NCBI GenBank assembly: GCA_050731755.1 | Contig: JBOHPP010000182.1 | Coordinates: 1 to 11,423, forward strand | Reading direction: 5' to 3' | Length of the DNA stretch: 11,423 bases | From: JBOHPP01 sp050731755 | Lineage (GTDB): Bacteria; Methylomirabilota; Methylomirabilia; Rokubacteriales; CSP1-6 | Shown here: positions 1 to 7,391 of the stretch, piece after piece | How the letters are laid out: every line of letters begins with the position of its first letter | Position numbering within the stretch: the first letter of the stretch is position 1 | The notes under the pieces: generated by a model | Databases searched by the model: none | Seen by the model: the letters and a program-made list of their open reading frames with translations, nothing else | What the model was told of the DNA's origin: nothing | Program-made: the position numbers and the translations under genes

Positions 1-1094
1 ACATTCATGTCGCCGCTCGTCGGGTCGAGCGCCGTCACGCTGCACGATTCCACGCCCAGCACGCGGCGCGCCTCGTCGAGGATCACCCGAATCGTCTCCT
101 GGACGTCGAGGCTGGCCGTGACCGCGCGCCCGGCCTGCAGAAGGGCGCGCGTTTCGTCGGCGTGGCGCCGGCTCTCGTCGTGCAGGCGCCGCTGTTCGAT
201 GGCCGAGGCCAGCGGCTGGGCCAGCCCGGCGACGATCTCGACGTCGGCGTCGTCGAAGGCGGCCAGGCGACGCGACGTCAACGTGACCGCGCCGGCCACC
301 GTTCCGCGCGACACCAGAGGCACCAGGAGCGCGGAGCGATAGCCGCGGGCGGCTAACGCCTCCCGGCTCAGCGGCGGCACCGCGGGCGTGGCCAGGTCGT
401 CTACCCGCAGCGGCGTGCCGGTCGTGACCACGTCCGCGAGCAGCGTCCCGTCGAGCGGCATGCGGGAGTCCCGCCGGGCGCCCAGGCCCAGCGTCCGCGC
501 CGGCAGGTCCACGATCGTGAACTCCCGGCCCTCGGCGTCGATCAACGAGACACCGATCGAGTCGAATCGGATGAGCCCGGCCACGCCCTCGGCGAAGGCG
601 CGGTAGACAGCGTCGAGCGGCTCGCCCGACCGGCCGAGGCGCGTGATCTCAGCCGCTACGCGCATGCGCAGGATCCCCCGGTAGTGGCGCCACGCCTGCT
701 CCACGGCACGGCCGAGCTCGCCCGGAAGAGCTCGGGGCAGCGTGGTCCGGTTCAGGCGGCCGAGCAGCGCCAGCTCGCCACGCGCTCGACGAGGCGGGCC
801 CAAGGGTGCCCGCAGCAACACCACCCTGCCGGACAGTCCCGGAGGCGTCACACGGTCGAGTCGGAGTCCGCGCGCCGCGGGCCCGGCGAGGCGTTGGCCG
901 AGCCAGGACTGAAGCGCCACCGGCCCGCGCCCACGCACGGCGCTGACGAGGAAGTGGTCGGCGCGCTCGGGACGAAAGGCCAGCGCCCCGGCCGTGGCGC
1001 CGGTGAGGGCGATCAACCGGCGCAGCGCACGCTGGAGCCCTTCTTCCATGGACTGGCCGGCGCCGAGCTCTCTGATGACTTCCGCGAGGGTCAT
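1..1094 (-). CDS. Multi-GAF-domain sensor protein, N-terminal part (3' end beyond window)
   Basis: This reading frame stays open from an ATG at 1094 to the left edge, giving 364 complete codons and no stop, so the protein is truncated by the window. Three GAF-like regions can be seen. A weak one spans residues about 15-115 (starting near SMEEGLQRALRRLIALTG). A clear one spans about 158-302, with the typical core GYRSALLVPLVSRGTVAGAV at 251-270 and the closing helix IVAGLAQPLASAIEQRRL. A third begins at about 328 (LDVQETIRVILDEARRVLGV). Helical linkers join them. GAF arrays like this usually precede a histidine kinase, a diguanylate cyclase or a PAS/HWE output module, but no output domain lies inside the window, so its activity is unknown. 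There is no signal peptide or membrane segment in the visible part, so it is probably cytoplasmic. The ATG overlaps the stop of the upstream amidohydrolase as ATGA (1091-1094), implying translational coupling. Confidence 0.85.
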   Translation of the reverse strand, partial: MTLAEVIRELGAGQSMEEGLQRALRRLIALTGATAGALAFRPERADHFLVSAVRGRGPVALQSWLGQRLAGPAARGLRLDRVTPPGLSGRVVLLRAPLGPPRRARGELALLGRLNRTTLPRALPGELGRAVEQAWRHYRGILRMRVAAEITRLGRSGEPLDAVYRAFAEGVAGLIRFDSIGVSLIDAEGREFTIVDLPARTLGLGARRDSRMPLDGTLLADVVTTGTPLRVDDLATPAVPPLSREALAARGYRSALLVPLVSRGTVAGAVTLTSRRLAAFDDADVEIVAGLAQPLASAIEQRRLHDESRRHADETRALLQAGRAVTASLDVQETIRVILDEARRVLGVESCSVTALDPTSGDMN

Positions 1095-2683
1095 GGTAGG
1101 CGGAGGACTTTTCCGGGCAGGCTGCCGGTGTGCTCGCCATCCTTGATGACGAAGCGACCGTTGACCAGAACGTGCTCGACGCCCGCCGGGTACCGGTGCG
1201 GTGCCTCGTACGTCGCCCGATCGGCGATGGCCTTGGGGTCGAACACGACCAGATCGGCCCGGGCACCGACCCGCACGACGCCCCGGTCTTTAAGTCCGAG
1301 CCGCCGGGCCGGCAGTCCGGTCATCTTGTGGACGGCCTGGGCCAGCGGCAGGACGCGCTGCTCGCGCACGTACTCGCCCAGCACCCGCGGGAAGGTCCCG
1401 TAGTTGCGGGGGTGCGGTTTGCCCTCGCCCAGCTCGCCGTAGGGGGCGAGCGCCGAGCCGTCGGAGCCGATCATCACGCGCGGATGGGCCAGCGCCCGGC
1501 GGAAGTCGGCCTCGTCGAGCTGGAAGAGGATCATGTGGCCCTTGCCGGCCTCGGCCTCGATCACCTCGACGACGGCGTCGAACGGCGACACGCCGCGAGC
1601 CGTGGCCAACTCGCTCACGCGCCGGCCTTCGGCGTCCTTGCGCCTCGGGGCGTAGGCGATCATGACGTTGTCCCAGCCCACCCGCTGGATCAGGCTTTGA
1701 CCGGCCCCGGGGTCCTCGACGTCATGGCGCATCCGCTCGCGGGTGTCCGGGTCCCGCAGCCGCTCGAGCATCGCGTCGATGCCGCCCTCCAGCGCCCAGT
1801 CGGGCAGCAACGTGCGGATCAGCGTGCTGGAGGCGGTGTACGGGTAGGCGTCGGCCATCACGTCGAGGCCGTCGGCGGCCGCCGCGTCGATGAGGGCCAG
1901 CGCGTCGGCCACCTTGCCCCAGTTTGCCCGACCCGCTGCCTTGATGTGGCTGACCTGCACCGGCAGATCGCTCTCGCGCCCGATCCTGATCGCCTCGCCC
2001 ACCGCGTCCAGGAGGGTATCGCCCTCGCCGCGGATGTGGCTGGCGTAGAAGCCGCGCCGTCGCAACGCTCGGGCGAGGTCGACGATCTCCTCCGTGGTCG
2101 CGTACGAGCTGGGAGCGTAGATGAGGCCGGTGGAAAGCCCCCACGCCCCGTCCTCGAGGGCGTCGGCCAGCAGCTTCTGCATTCGGGTCAGCTCGCCGGG
2201 CGTCGGCGGGCGCCGCGCGAATCCCATGGCCGCGATCCGCAAGGACCCGTGACCGACGAGCTGGACGGCGTTGAGGGCGAGGCCCTCGGCGTCGAACGCG
2301 TCGAGGTACTCGCCGACCGAGCGCCAGCGGAAGTGCATGGCCGGCCACACGCGCAGGGCGAAGGCTTTGAGGTCGTCGAGGTGCTCGGTGGTAGCCGGCG
2401 CCGGTGAGAAGCCGCAGTTGCCCACCACTTCGGTGGTCACGCCCTGCCGCACCTTGGACTCGGCCCGCCGGTTGGCCCACAGGCTCCAGTCTGAGTGGGA
2501 GTGCATGTCGATGAACCCGGGAGCCAGCACCTTGCCGGCGGCCGACACGACCCGTCCGGCCGCTTCGCGGGAGAGGTCGCCGACGGCAGCAATGATCTCG
2601 TCGCGGATGCCGACGTCGGTACGGTTGCCGGCGGCGCCGGTGCCATCGATGACCGTGGCGCCCTCGATCTTGACGTCGAGCAT
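1091..2683 (-). CDS. N-acyl-D-amino-acid deacylase (D-aminoacylase) family amidohydrolase
   Basis: The 530-residue protein has the usual length and layout of the D-aminoacylase branch of the amidohydrolase superfamily: a small N-terminal beta sandwich, a metal-dependent TIM barrel, then the sandwich completed at the C terminus (VRVGARADLVVFDP, 471-483). Visible metal and catalytic positions are H61 and H63 in DMHSHSD, C90 in GNCGFSPAP, H216 in YASHIRGE, H246 in QVSHIKAAG, and D408 in MIGSDGS. These match the H, H, C, H, H, D set known for the family. The expected reaction is zinc-dependent hydrolysis of N-acyl-D-amino acids to D-amino acid plus fatty or acetic acid. Related dihydroorotase/hydantoinase-like or N-acyl-D-glutamate deacylase specificities cannot be excluded. 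No signal peptide is seen, so it is likely cytoplasmic. It starts 29 bases after the methyltransferase/reductase fusion and overlaps the GAF gene by ATGA. Confidence 0.9.
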   Translation of the reverse strand: MLDVKIEGATVIDGTGAAGNRTDVGIRDEIIAAVGDLSREAAGRVVSAAGKVLAPGFIDMHSHSDWSLWANRRAESKVRQGVTTEVVGNCGFSPAPATTEHLDDLKAFALRVWPAMHFRWRSVGEYLDAFDAEGLALNAVQLVGHGSLRIAAMGFARRPPTPGELTRMQKLLADALEDGAWGLSTGLIYAPSSYATTEEIVDLARALRRRGFYASHIRGEGDTLLDAVGEAIRIGRESDLPVQVSHIKAAGRANWGKVADALALIDAAAADGLDVMADAYPYTASSTLIRTLLPDWALEGGIDAMLERLRDPDTRERMRHDVEDPGAGQSLIQRVGWDNVMIAYAPRRKDAEGRRVSELATARGVSPFDAVVEVIEAEAGKGHMILFQLDEADFRRALAHPRVMIGSDGSALAPYGELGEGKPHPRNYGTFPRVLGEYVREQRVLPLAQAVHKMTGLPARRLGLKDRGVVRVGARADLVVFDPKAIADRATYEAPHRYPAGVEHVLVNGRFVIKDGEHTGSLPGKVLRLP

Positions 2684-2712
2684 TCGACCCGGCGAGGGAC
2701 TGTGTGTCGGGA

Positions 2713-4563
2713 TCAGCGGAGGGCGTCCAGCACTTCGGCCACGATTTCGAACCGACCGAACGAGGGCATGAGATAGGCGCCGGCGTAGCGCGCGCGGATC
2801 TCGCTGACGAGCCGCTGGGCCATCTCGATGCCCACCCGCAGGGCGCCGTCGCCGGCGGCCTTCAGGCGCGCCCGCACCCGGTCAGGGATCGTGATCCCGG
2901 GGACCTCGTTGTGGAGGAACTCGGCGTGACGCGCGCTGTGCAACGGCAGCACGCCCACCAGCACGGGCACCGGGGAGCCGCCGGCCTTGGCCAGGAACCG
3001 GTCGAGCACCTCCAGGTCGTAGATGGGCTGGGTCTGCACCCAGCGGGCGCCCGCTTCGACCTTCCGGCGGAACCGCTCGATCTCCCGCGTGGGGTCGGGG
3101 GCTGCCGGGTCCACCGCCGCGCCGTAGCAGAACGCGGTCGGCTCGCCGATGCCGTTGCCGGTGGCGTCCTGCCCGTCGTTCATGCGGCGCAGGATCTCCA
3201 TGAGGCCGATGGCATCGACGTCGAAGACGGCGGTGGCGTTGACGTAGTCGCCGGCTCGGGGCGGATCGCCGGTCATGGCCAGGATGTTGCGAATGCCGAG
3301 CGCGTGGGCCCCCAGGAGGTCGGCCTGGATCCCCATGAGGTTCCGGTCGCGGCAGGTGAAGTGCACGTTGATGTCCAGGCCGGTGGCCTCGCGGACGAGG
3401 ATGGCGGTTGGCAGCACCGCCATCCGCACGCGTCCCAGCGAGCCGTCGTTGATGTCCACGATCTCCACGCCCCGCTCCTTGAGGAGCTTGGCGCCCTGGA
3501 TGAGCTTCTCCACCGTGTGACCACGCGGCGGATCGAGCTCCACGGTGACGATGAACTCCCGCTGCTCCAGCTTGCGTCCCAGCACGGTGGGAGCGGCCAC
3601 CGTCCGGAGGCCGGGCGCCCCCACCGCCTCACGAGGACGCGCGGTGGCCGGGGGATGCACCTCCCGGCGCCGCACCGGCGCTCGCCGGTCGACCGCTTCG
3701 CGCATGGCCGCGATGTGCTGGGGTGTCGTGCCGCAGCAGCCGCCGACGATGCGGGCCCCGGTCTCCAGCATGCGACCGGCCCAGTCGGCCATGTAGGCCG
3801 GCGAGGAGAGGTACATGAGGCGCTCGCCGATACGGCTGGGCAGACCAGCGTTGGGCTGGATGGCCAACGGCACGCCACCGGACTCGGGGAGCATGTGCTC
3901 CAGGACCTCGTACAGCACGCTGGGGCCGACCGAGCAGTTGGCGCCCAGCGCGGCCAGGCCCAGTCCGCTCAGCGTGCGCGCCACCTCACCGGCCGTGCGT
4001 CCCGTGAAGGTCACGCCGTCGTCGGTGAAAGCCATCTGGGCGACGATGGGCAGGTCGGTCACCGCGCGGACTGCGTCGATGGCCAGCATCAGCTCGGTGA
4101 GGTCGGAGAAGGTCTCGACGACGAACGCGTCGACGCCGCCCTCCAGGAGTGCCTCGGCCTGTTCCAGGAAGGCCGCCCGCGCCTCTTCAGCGGTCACCGT
4201 GCCCAGGGGGGCCAGGTACTTGCCCAGCGGCCCGATGGAGCCCAGCACGAAGACATCGCGCCCCATGCTCTCCCGCACGTCGCGGGCCAGCTTGACCCCG
4301 CGCAGGTTGATTGCCCGCACCTCGCCGCTCAGACCGTGCACGGCCAGCTTGAAGCGGTTGGCGCCGAAGGTGTTGGTCTCGATGCAATCGGCGCCGGCCG
4401 CGATGTAGTCGGCGTGGACGGACTGCACCAGGGCCGGTTTGTTCAGGTTCAGGGCGTCGAAGCACGCGTCCATGGGCACGCCGCGGGCATAGAGCAACGT
4501 GCCCATCGCGCCGTCGCAGAGGAGCGGGGTTTCGGCGAGCCGCGCGCTAAACGCGTGCGGCAT
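2713..4563 (-). CDS. Bifunctional homocysteine S-methyltransferase / 5,10-methylenetetrahydrofolate reductase
   Basis: The 616-residue protein is a two-domain fusion like Bacillus YitJ. Residues about 1-295 form a homocysteine methyltransferase barrel: CDGAMGTLL near the start, ETNTFGANRFKL at 62-73, and zinc ligands C210 (GANCSVGP) plus C276 and C277 (GGCCGTTPQHI). A Pro/Arg-rich linker follows (about 296-330). Residues about 331-616 are a MetF-type FAD reductase: IVTVELDPPRG with the likely catalytic E342, the CRDRN segment at 404-408, AMTGDPP at 429-435, TQPIYD at 511-516, and a SFGRFEIVAEVLDAL end. The reductase makes 5-methyl-THF. The methyltransferase half moves a methyl group to homocysteine, but family knowledge says such a barrel cannot take it directly from methyl-THF without a corrinoid partner. 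The ATG at 4563 lies 17 bases inside the shikimate kinase gene. A GGGGAA stretch in the preceding 15 bases is a weak ribosome-binding candidate. Confidence 0.93.
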   Translation of the reverse strand: MPHAFSARLAETPLLCDGAMGTLLYARGVPMDACFDALNLNKPALVQSVHADYIAAGADCIETNTFGANRFKLAVHGLSGEVRAINLRGVKLARDVRESMGRDVFVLGSIGPLGKYLAPLGTVTAEEARAAFLEQAEALLEGGVDAFVVETFSDLTELMLAIDAVRAVTDLPIVAQMAFTDDGVTFTGRTAGEVARTLSGLGLAALGANCSVGPSVLYEVLEHMLPESGGVPLAIQPNAGLPSRIGERLMYLSSPAYMADWAGRMLETGARIVGGCCGTTPQHIAAMREAVDRRAPVRRREVHPPATARPREAVGAPGLRTVAAPTVLGRKLEQREFIVTVELDPPRGHTVEKLIQGAKLLKERGVEIVDINDGSLGRVRMAVLPTAILVREATGLDINVHFTCRDRNLMGIQADLLGAHALGIRNILAMTGDPPRAGDYVNATAVFDVDAIGLMEILRRMNDGQDATGNGIGEPTAFCYGAAVDPAAPDPTREIERFRRKVEAGARWVQTQPIYDLEVLDRFLAKAGGSPVPVLVGVLPLHSARHAEFLHNEVPGITIPDRVRARLKAAGDGALRVGIEMAQRLVSEIRARYAGAYLMPSFGRFEIVAEVLDALR

Positions 4564-5071
4564 GGGTTCCCCGCAGCGCCGCCAGCATGCGCGTCACGAT
4601 CTGGTCGGGCCCGAGCCCGGTGGTGTCCACCGTGAGGTGGGCGAGCGCGTAGTGGGGCTCGCGCTGGCGATAGAGAGCCTCGATCTCCTCGAACGTCCGC
4701 CCGGCCAGCATGGGGCGCTCGCCCGCGCGCCGCGCCCGCTCCCACAGCTCGCGCAGGTCGCCACGCAACCAGAGCACGGTGCCCAGCGCACGCAGCGCGT
4801 CCATCCGGCCCGTCCGGCAGGGGAAGCCGCCGCCGGTGGCGATCACGTCACCCGTCTTGAGCTGGAGCGCCTCCAGCGCGTCGGCCTCGAGCTGGCGGAA
4901 TCGCTCCTCGCCGTCACGCTGGAAGATTTCGGCAATCGGGCGGCCCTCGCGGGCGACGATCATGTCGTCGGTCTCGAGGAAGCAGCGGCCGAGCCGGCGG
5001 GCCAGCAGCCGGCCGCACACCGACTTGCCGGCGCCCATGAACCCGACCAGGACGATGTTTTCCGGAACCAT
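4547..5071 (-). CDS. aroK: Shikimate kinase
   Basis: The 174-residue protein has the normal size for shikimate kinase, which phosphorylates shikimate with ATP in the chorismate (aromatic amino acid) pathway in the cytoplasm. The Walker A loop GFMGAGKS occupies residues 10-17. The ETDD motif at 33-36 supplies the Mg/shikimate-binding Asp residues. R57-F58-R59 precedes E62 in the conserved FRxxE helix, the shikimate-binding GGG is at 80-82 (ATGGGFPC), RPML at 119-122 lies in the lid region, and R137 sits in YRQREPHY. All key residues appear intact. It is usually clustered with aroB, aroC or aroE, but here it is sandwiched between an AI-2E family membrane protein and a folate/methionine gene, so it is an orphan in this neighbourhood. 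It ends 17 bases inside the next gene. A TGATACGAT box 9 bases before the ATG may give it its own promoter. Confidence 0.96.
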   Translation of the reverse strand: MVPENIVLVGFMGAGKSVCGRLLARRLGRCFLETDDMIVAREGRPIAEIFQRDGEERFRQLEADALEALQLKTGDVIATGGGFPCRTGRMDALRALGTVLWLRGDLRELWERARRAGERPMLAGRTFEEIEALYRQREPHYALAHLTVDTTGLGPDQIVTRMLAALRGTHAARV

Positions 5072-5080
5072 CGTCCCTGC

Positions 5081-5089
5081 ATCGTATCA
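5081..5089 (-). promoter_or_regulatory. Candidate extended -10 promoter for shikimate kinase
   Basis: Read on the minus strand, the 42-base gap between the AI-2E family gene and aroK contains TTGATACGAT. It combines a TACGAT hexamer (5081-5086) with the TGN extension of an extended -10 element. No recognisable -35 box stands 16-18 bases upstream. A start point about 7 bases downstream would leave only a few untranslated bases before the ATG at 5071. An AGGG close to the ATG is too near for a normal ribosome-binding site. This is inference from the pattern only. Confidence 0.3.
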
Positions 5090-5113
5090 AATCTGCCCGG
5101 TGGGGTCGCGGCG

Positions 5114-6124
5114 CTAGACGGACTCCGGCTCGAGGCACAGGGCACGGACGATCTCCCACACCGCGGCCAGGACCGGGACGGCCACCAGCGCGCCGATGAG
5201 GCCGGCCAGGTGCGCTCCCGCGAAGAGGGCGAGCAGGACGGCCAGGGGGTGAAGCCCGGTGGCGCGTCCCACGAACTGCGGGGCCAGCAGCTTGGCCTCG
5301 AGCAGGTTCGTGCCCCAGAAGAGGAGGGCGGTGCCCACGGCGAGCCCCAGTGACTCGTTGAGCGCCGACAGGATGCCGAGCACGGCGGCGACGATCGAGC
5401 CCACGAAGGGCACGACGTTCAGCACGGCGGCCAGGGCGCCGATCAGCAAGGCGTAGCGGACGCCCATGATGCCCATGCCGATCGCCAGTACCGCGCCCAC
5501 GCACAGACTTGAGAGGACCTGCCCGCGGACGTACCCGCCGATCCGGCCGAGCACCCGCGGGGCCAGCGCCTCCACCTGCTTGCGCGGGCGCGGGGGCAGC
5601 AGGGCCAGCAGCGTGTTGCCGATATGCTCGCTGTCGATCACCAGATAGGCGGCGATCACCACGACCGCCAGCAGACCCACCACGAACCCCATGACGCCCG
5701 CCGTCGCCTGGAGCGTGTTGGCCAGCACCGCGCCCACGATCGCCTGGAGGTTCTCGGCCTTGGGCTGAGGCAGCTCGGCCCCCCAACGCCAGAGCAGGAT
5801 GTCGAGGTTGCCCATCCATTGGCGGACGTTCTCGATCAAGCGCGGAAGCTGCTCCAGGAACTGGCGCCACTGCTCGGTCAGCGCGGGCCACAGCAGGCGG
5901 CCCATGAGGGCGAAGACCGCCGCCACGCCGAGGTACACGGCCAGAACCGTTACCCCGCGCGGCACCCGGTAGCGCTCCCCGAAGCGGGCGGCGGGCAGAA
6001 CCGCGGCGGCGACGATGAGCGAGGTGAAGGCGAGCAGCCAGATCTGCCAGGCGTGCACGACGAACCAGAGGACGGCGATGACGCCGACGACCTGGAAGAC
6101 GAGGGGCCAGGGCAGGCGCTTCAT
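5114..6124 (-). CDS. AI-2E family transporter-like membrane protein
   Basis: The 336-residue polytopic membrane protein matches the AI-2E/PerM-type family (Pfam PF01594). Hydrophobic segments are visible at about 8-24, 28-45, 58-80, 143-163, 203-230, 233-253, 260-275 and 293-325. A soluble amphipathic stretch at about 82-140 is characteristic of the family. Family signatures include GGYVRGQ at 196-202, LNVVPFVGSIVAAVLG at 235-250, and the closing LEAKLLAPQFVGRATGLHPL. Members include TqsA (autoinducer-2 export), Na+/H+ antiporters and many proteins of unknown substrate, so the substrate here cannot be assigned and a quorum-sensing role should not be assumed. The ATG lies one base after the stop of the CoA-transferase gene, directly behind a strong hairpin. 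No Shine-Dalgarno is visible, which suggests coupled or hairpin-affected translation. Confidence 0.9.
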   Translation of the reverse strand: MKRLPWPLVFQVVGVIAVLWFVVHAWQIWLLAFTSLIVAAAVLPAARFGERYRVPRGVTVLAVYLGVAAVFALMGRLLWPALTEQWRQFLEQLPRLIENVRQWMGNLDILLWRWGAELPQPKAENLQAIVGAVLANTLQATAGVMGFVVGLLAVVVIAAYLVIDSEHIGNTLLALLPPRPRKQVEALAPRVLGRIGGYVRGQVLSSLCVGAVLAIGMGIMGVRYALLIGALAAVLNVVPFVGSIVAAVLGILSALNESLGLAVGTALLFWGTNLLEAKLLAPQFVGRATGLHPLAVLLALFAGAHLAGLIGALVAVPVLAAVWEIVRALCLEPESV

Positions 6125-6125
6125 C

Positions 6126-7391
6126 TTAATCGGAGGGGGCCTCGACGGCCCCCTCCGAGACCTCCCCCAGGGCCGGTTGCGCCGGCGAAGCCGGCGCTCG
6201 AACAGGCGCGACGCCGATGACGCCAGCCGTGGCCAGGCGTTCGATCTCGGCGGGGTCGAGGCCAGCCTCTCCCAGCACTTCGGCGGTGTGCTCTCCCAGC
6301 AGCGGGGCCGGCCGCCGCACCATCACGGGTCTGTCCGAAGTGCGATAGGGAAAGCCCAGCACCCGCACGGGCCCCACGCCCGGCTGATCGATCTCTGTGA
6401 CCAGCTCGAGGTGGCGCACCTGGGCATCGGTGAACACTTCGTCGAACTCGTAGATGGGGCCGCACGCGATCTGGGCCTTCTCGAAGCGTGCCACCCACTC
6501 CGCGGTGGTCTCCGTGGCCAGCCGGCGTTCCACGCGCGCCCGGAACTCCTGGTAGTGGGCCAGGCGCTGCTCGTTCGTAGAGAAGCGGGGGTCGGTCTCC
6601 AGCGCGCGGTCGTCCAGCGCCTCGCAGAAACGCCTCCATTGATCGGGGTTCATGATGACGACGTTGATCAGCCCGTCCTTGGTCGGGAAGGCCTCGGCCG
6701 GCGAGAGATTCGGGTTCCGGTTGCCTTCCCGTTGCGGCCGCACCCCGCCCCCGGCAAAGAAGTGCGCCGTCGGATCGGGCAGGAGCGCCAGCGTCGAGGC
6801 CAGCAGGTTCACGTCGAGGTGCTGGCCCCGGCCGCTGCGAAAGCGCTCGACCAGAGCCGCGTTGACCGCTCCGAAGGCGAGGAACGCCGCCGCGAGATCG
6901 GCCACCGAGCCGCCGACCTTGGTGGGAGGGTGTCCGGGCATGCCGGTCAGGGCCATGAGCCCGCTCATGGCCTGGGCGATCGAGTTGTAGCCGGGCCGCT
7001 GAGCGTAGGGGCCCGTCTGGCCAAACCCTGTGACCGAGGCGTACACGACGGTCGGATTCGCCGCGCTCACCGCGCGGTAGCCGAGGCCGAGACGGTCGGC
7101 GGCGCCGGGCAGGAAGTTCTCGATGACGACGTCGGCCCGCCGGGCCAGCTCCAGAGCCAGCCGCGCGCCCTCGGGACGCTGCAGGTCCACGGCCACGCCA
7201 CGCTTGTTGCGGTTCACGGCCGCGAAGACGGGGCTCATCCCGCTGCCGCCCTTCCAGTGGCGGAGGTCGTCACCCCGGCCAGGGCGCTCGAGCTTGATGA
7301 CGTCGGCTCCCAGGTCGCCGAGCAGCATCGCGCAGTAGGGACCGGCGATGACCCGCGACAGGTCGAGGACGCGAAGCCCGGCCAGGCTCAC
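6126..7391 (-). CDS. CaiB/BaiF family (class III) CoA transferase
   Basis: Starting at the GTG at 7391, the protein has 421 residues and opens with the family's standard N terminus VSLAGLRVLDLSRVIAGPYC. A longer frame reaching 7607 merely overlaps the crotonase gene and is not credible. Further hallmarks are ADVIKLERPGRGDD, NRNKRGVAVDL, VVIENFLPGAADRLGLGY, TGFGQTGPYAQRPGYN, and GGSVADLAAAFLAFGAVNAA with the expected catalytic Asp at residue 165 (compare Asp169 of formyl-CoA transferase). The enzyme moves CoA between an acyl-CoA and a free acid; the acids cannot be read from the sequence. The GTG overlaps the crotonase stop as GTGA (7388-7391), so the two are probably co-translated and act on related acyl-CoA substrates. 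The last 28 residues after GVIG are an Ala/Pro-rich tail beyond the usual family end and are encoded across two perfect palindromes. Confidence 0.93.
   Translation of the reverse strand: MSLAGLRVLDLSRVIAGPYCAMLLGDLGADVIKLERPGRGDDLRHWKGGSGMSPVFAAVNRNKRGVAVDLQRPEGARLALELARRADVVIENFLPGAADRLGLGYRAVSAANPTVVYASVTGFGQTGPYAQRPGYNSIAQAMSGLMALTGMPGHPPTKVGGSVADLAAAFLAFGAVNAALVERFRSGRGQHLDVNLLASTLALLPDPTAHFFAGGGVRPQREGNRNPNLSPAEAFPTKDGLINVVIMNPDQWRRFCEALDDRALETDPRFSTNEQRLAHYQEFRARVERRLATETTAEWVARFEKAQIACGPIYEFDEVFTDAQVRHLELVTEIDQPGVGPVRVLGFPYRTSDRPVMVRRPAPLLGEHTAEVLGEAGLDPAEIERLATAGVIGVAPVRAPASPAQPALGEVSEGAVEAPSD
6130..6158 (-). other. Perfect 12-bp hairpin at the CoA-transferase / AI-2E gene junction
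   Basis: CGGAGGGGGCC (6131-6141) and GGCCCCCTCCG (6147-6157) pair perfectly, separated by the five-base loop TCGAC. An extra T-A pair (6130/6158) makes 12 bp. In the transcript this is a very stable GC-rich stem covering the last codons of the CoA-transferase gene, two to three bases before its TAA and six bases before the ATG of the AI-2E gene. It has the geometry of a terminator stem but lacks the following U-run (ATTAAGATG follows). Attenuation, translational control of the AI-2E gene, or 3'-end protection are all possible. Confidence 0.6.
6179..6197. repeat. Perfect 8-bp inverted repeat in the 3' end of the CoA-transferase gene
   Basis: GCGCCGGC and GCCGGCGC flank a three-base GAA loop, giving a compact, very stable hairpin on either strand. 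It lies about 20 bases from the larger junction hairpin at 6130-6158, inside the part of the gene that encodes the non-conserved Ala/Pro-rich tail. Two perfect palindromes so close together suggest a structured 3' region rather than ordinary coding sequence, though short GC palindromes are common in such a GC-rich genome. Confidence 0.45.

Noticed and set aside
1130..2407. A 425-codon plus-strand open frame opposite the amidohydrolase
   Set aside because: Shadow frame with no domain signal; the amidohydrolase on the other strand has all metal ligands.
2704..4635. A 643-codon plus-strand open frame opposite the whole methyltransferase/reductase fusion
   Set aside because: It is the antisense of a strongly conserved gene, rich in His/Gly/Asp with no recognisable domain. 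Long antisense frames are expected at this GC content.
5114..6124. Quorum-sensing (autoinducer-2) transporter function
   Set aside because: The family name is historical; no luxS or lsr genes are nearby and members have varied substrates.
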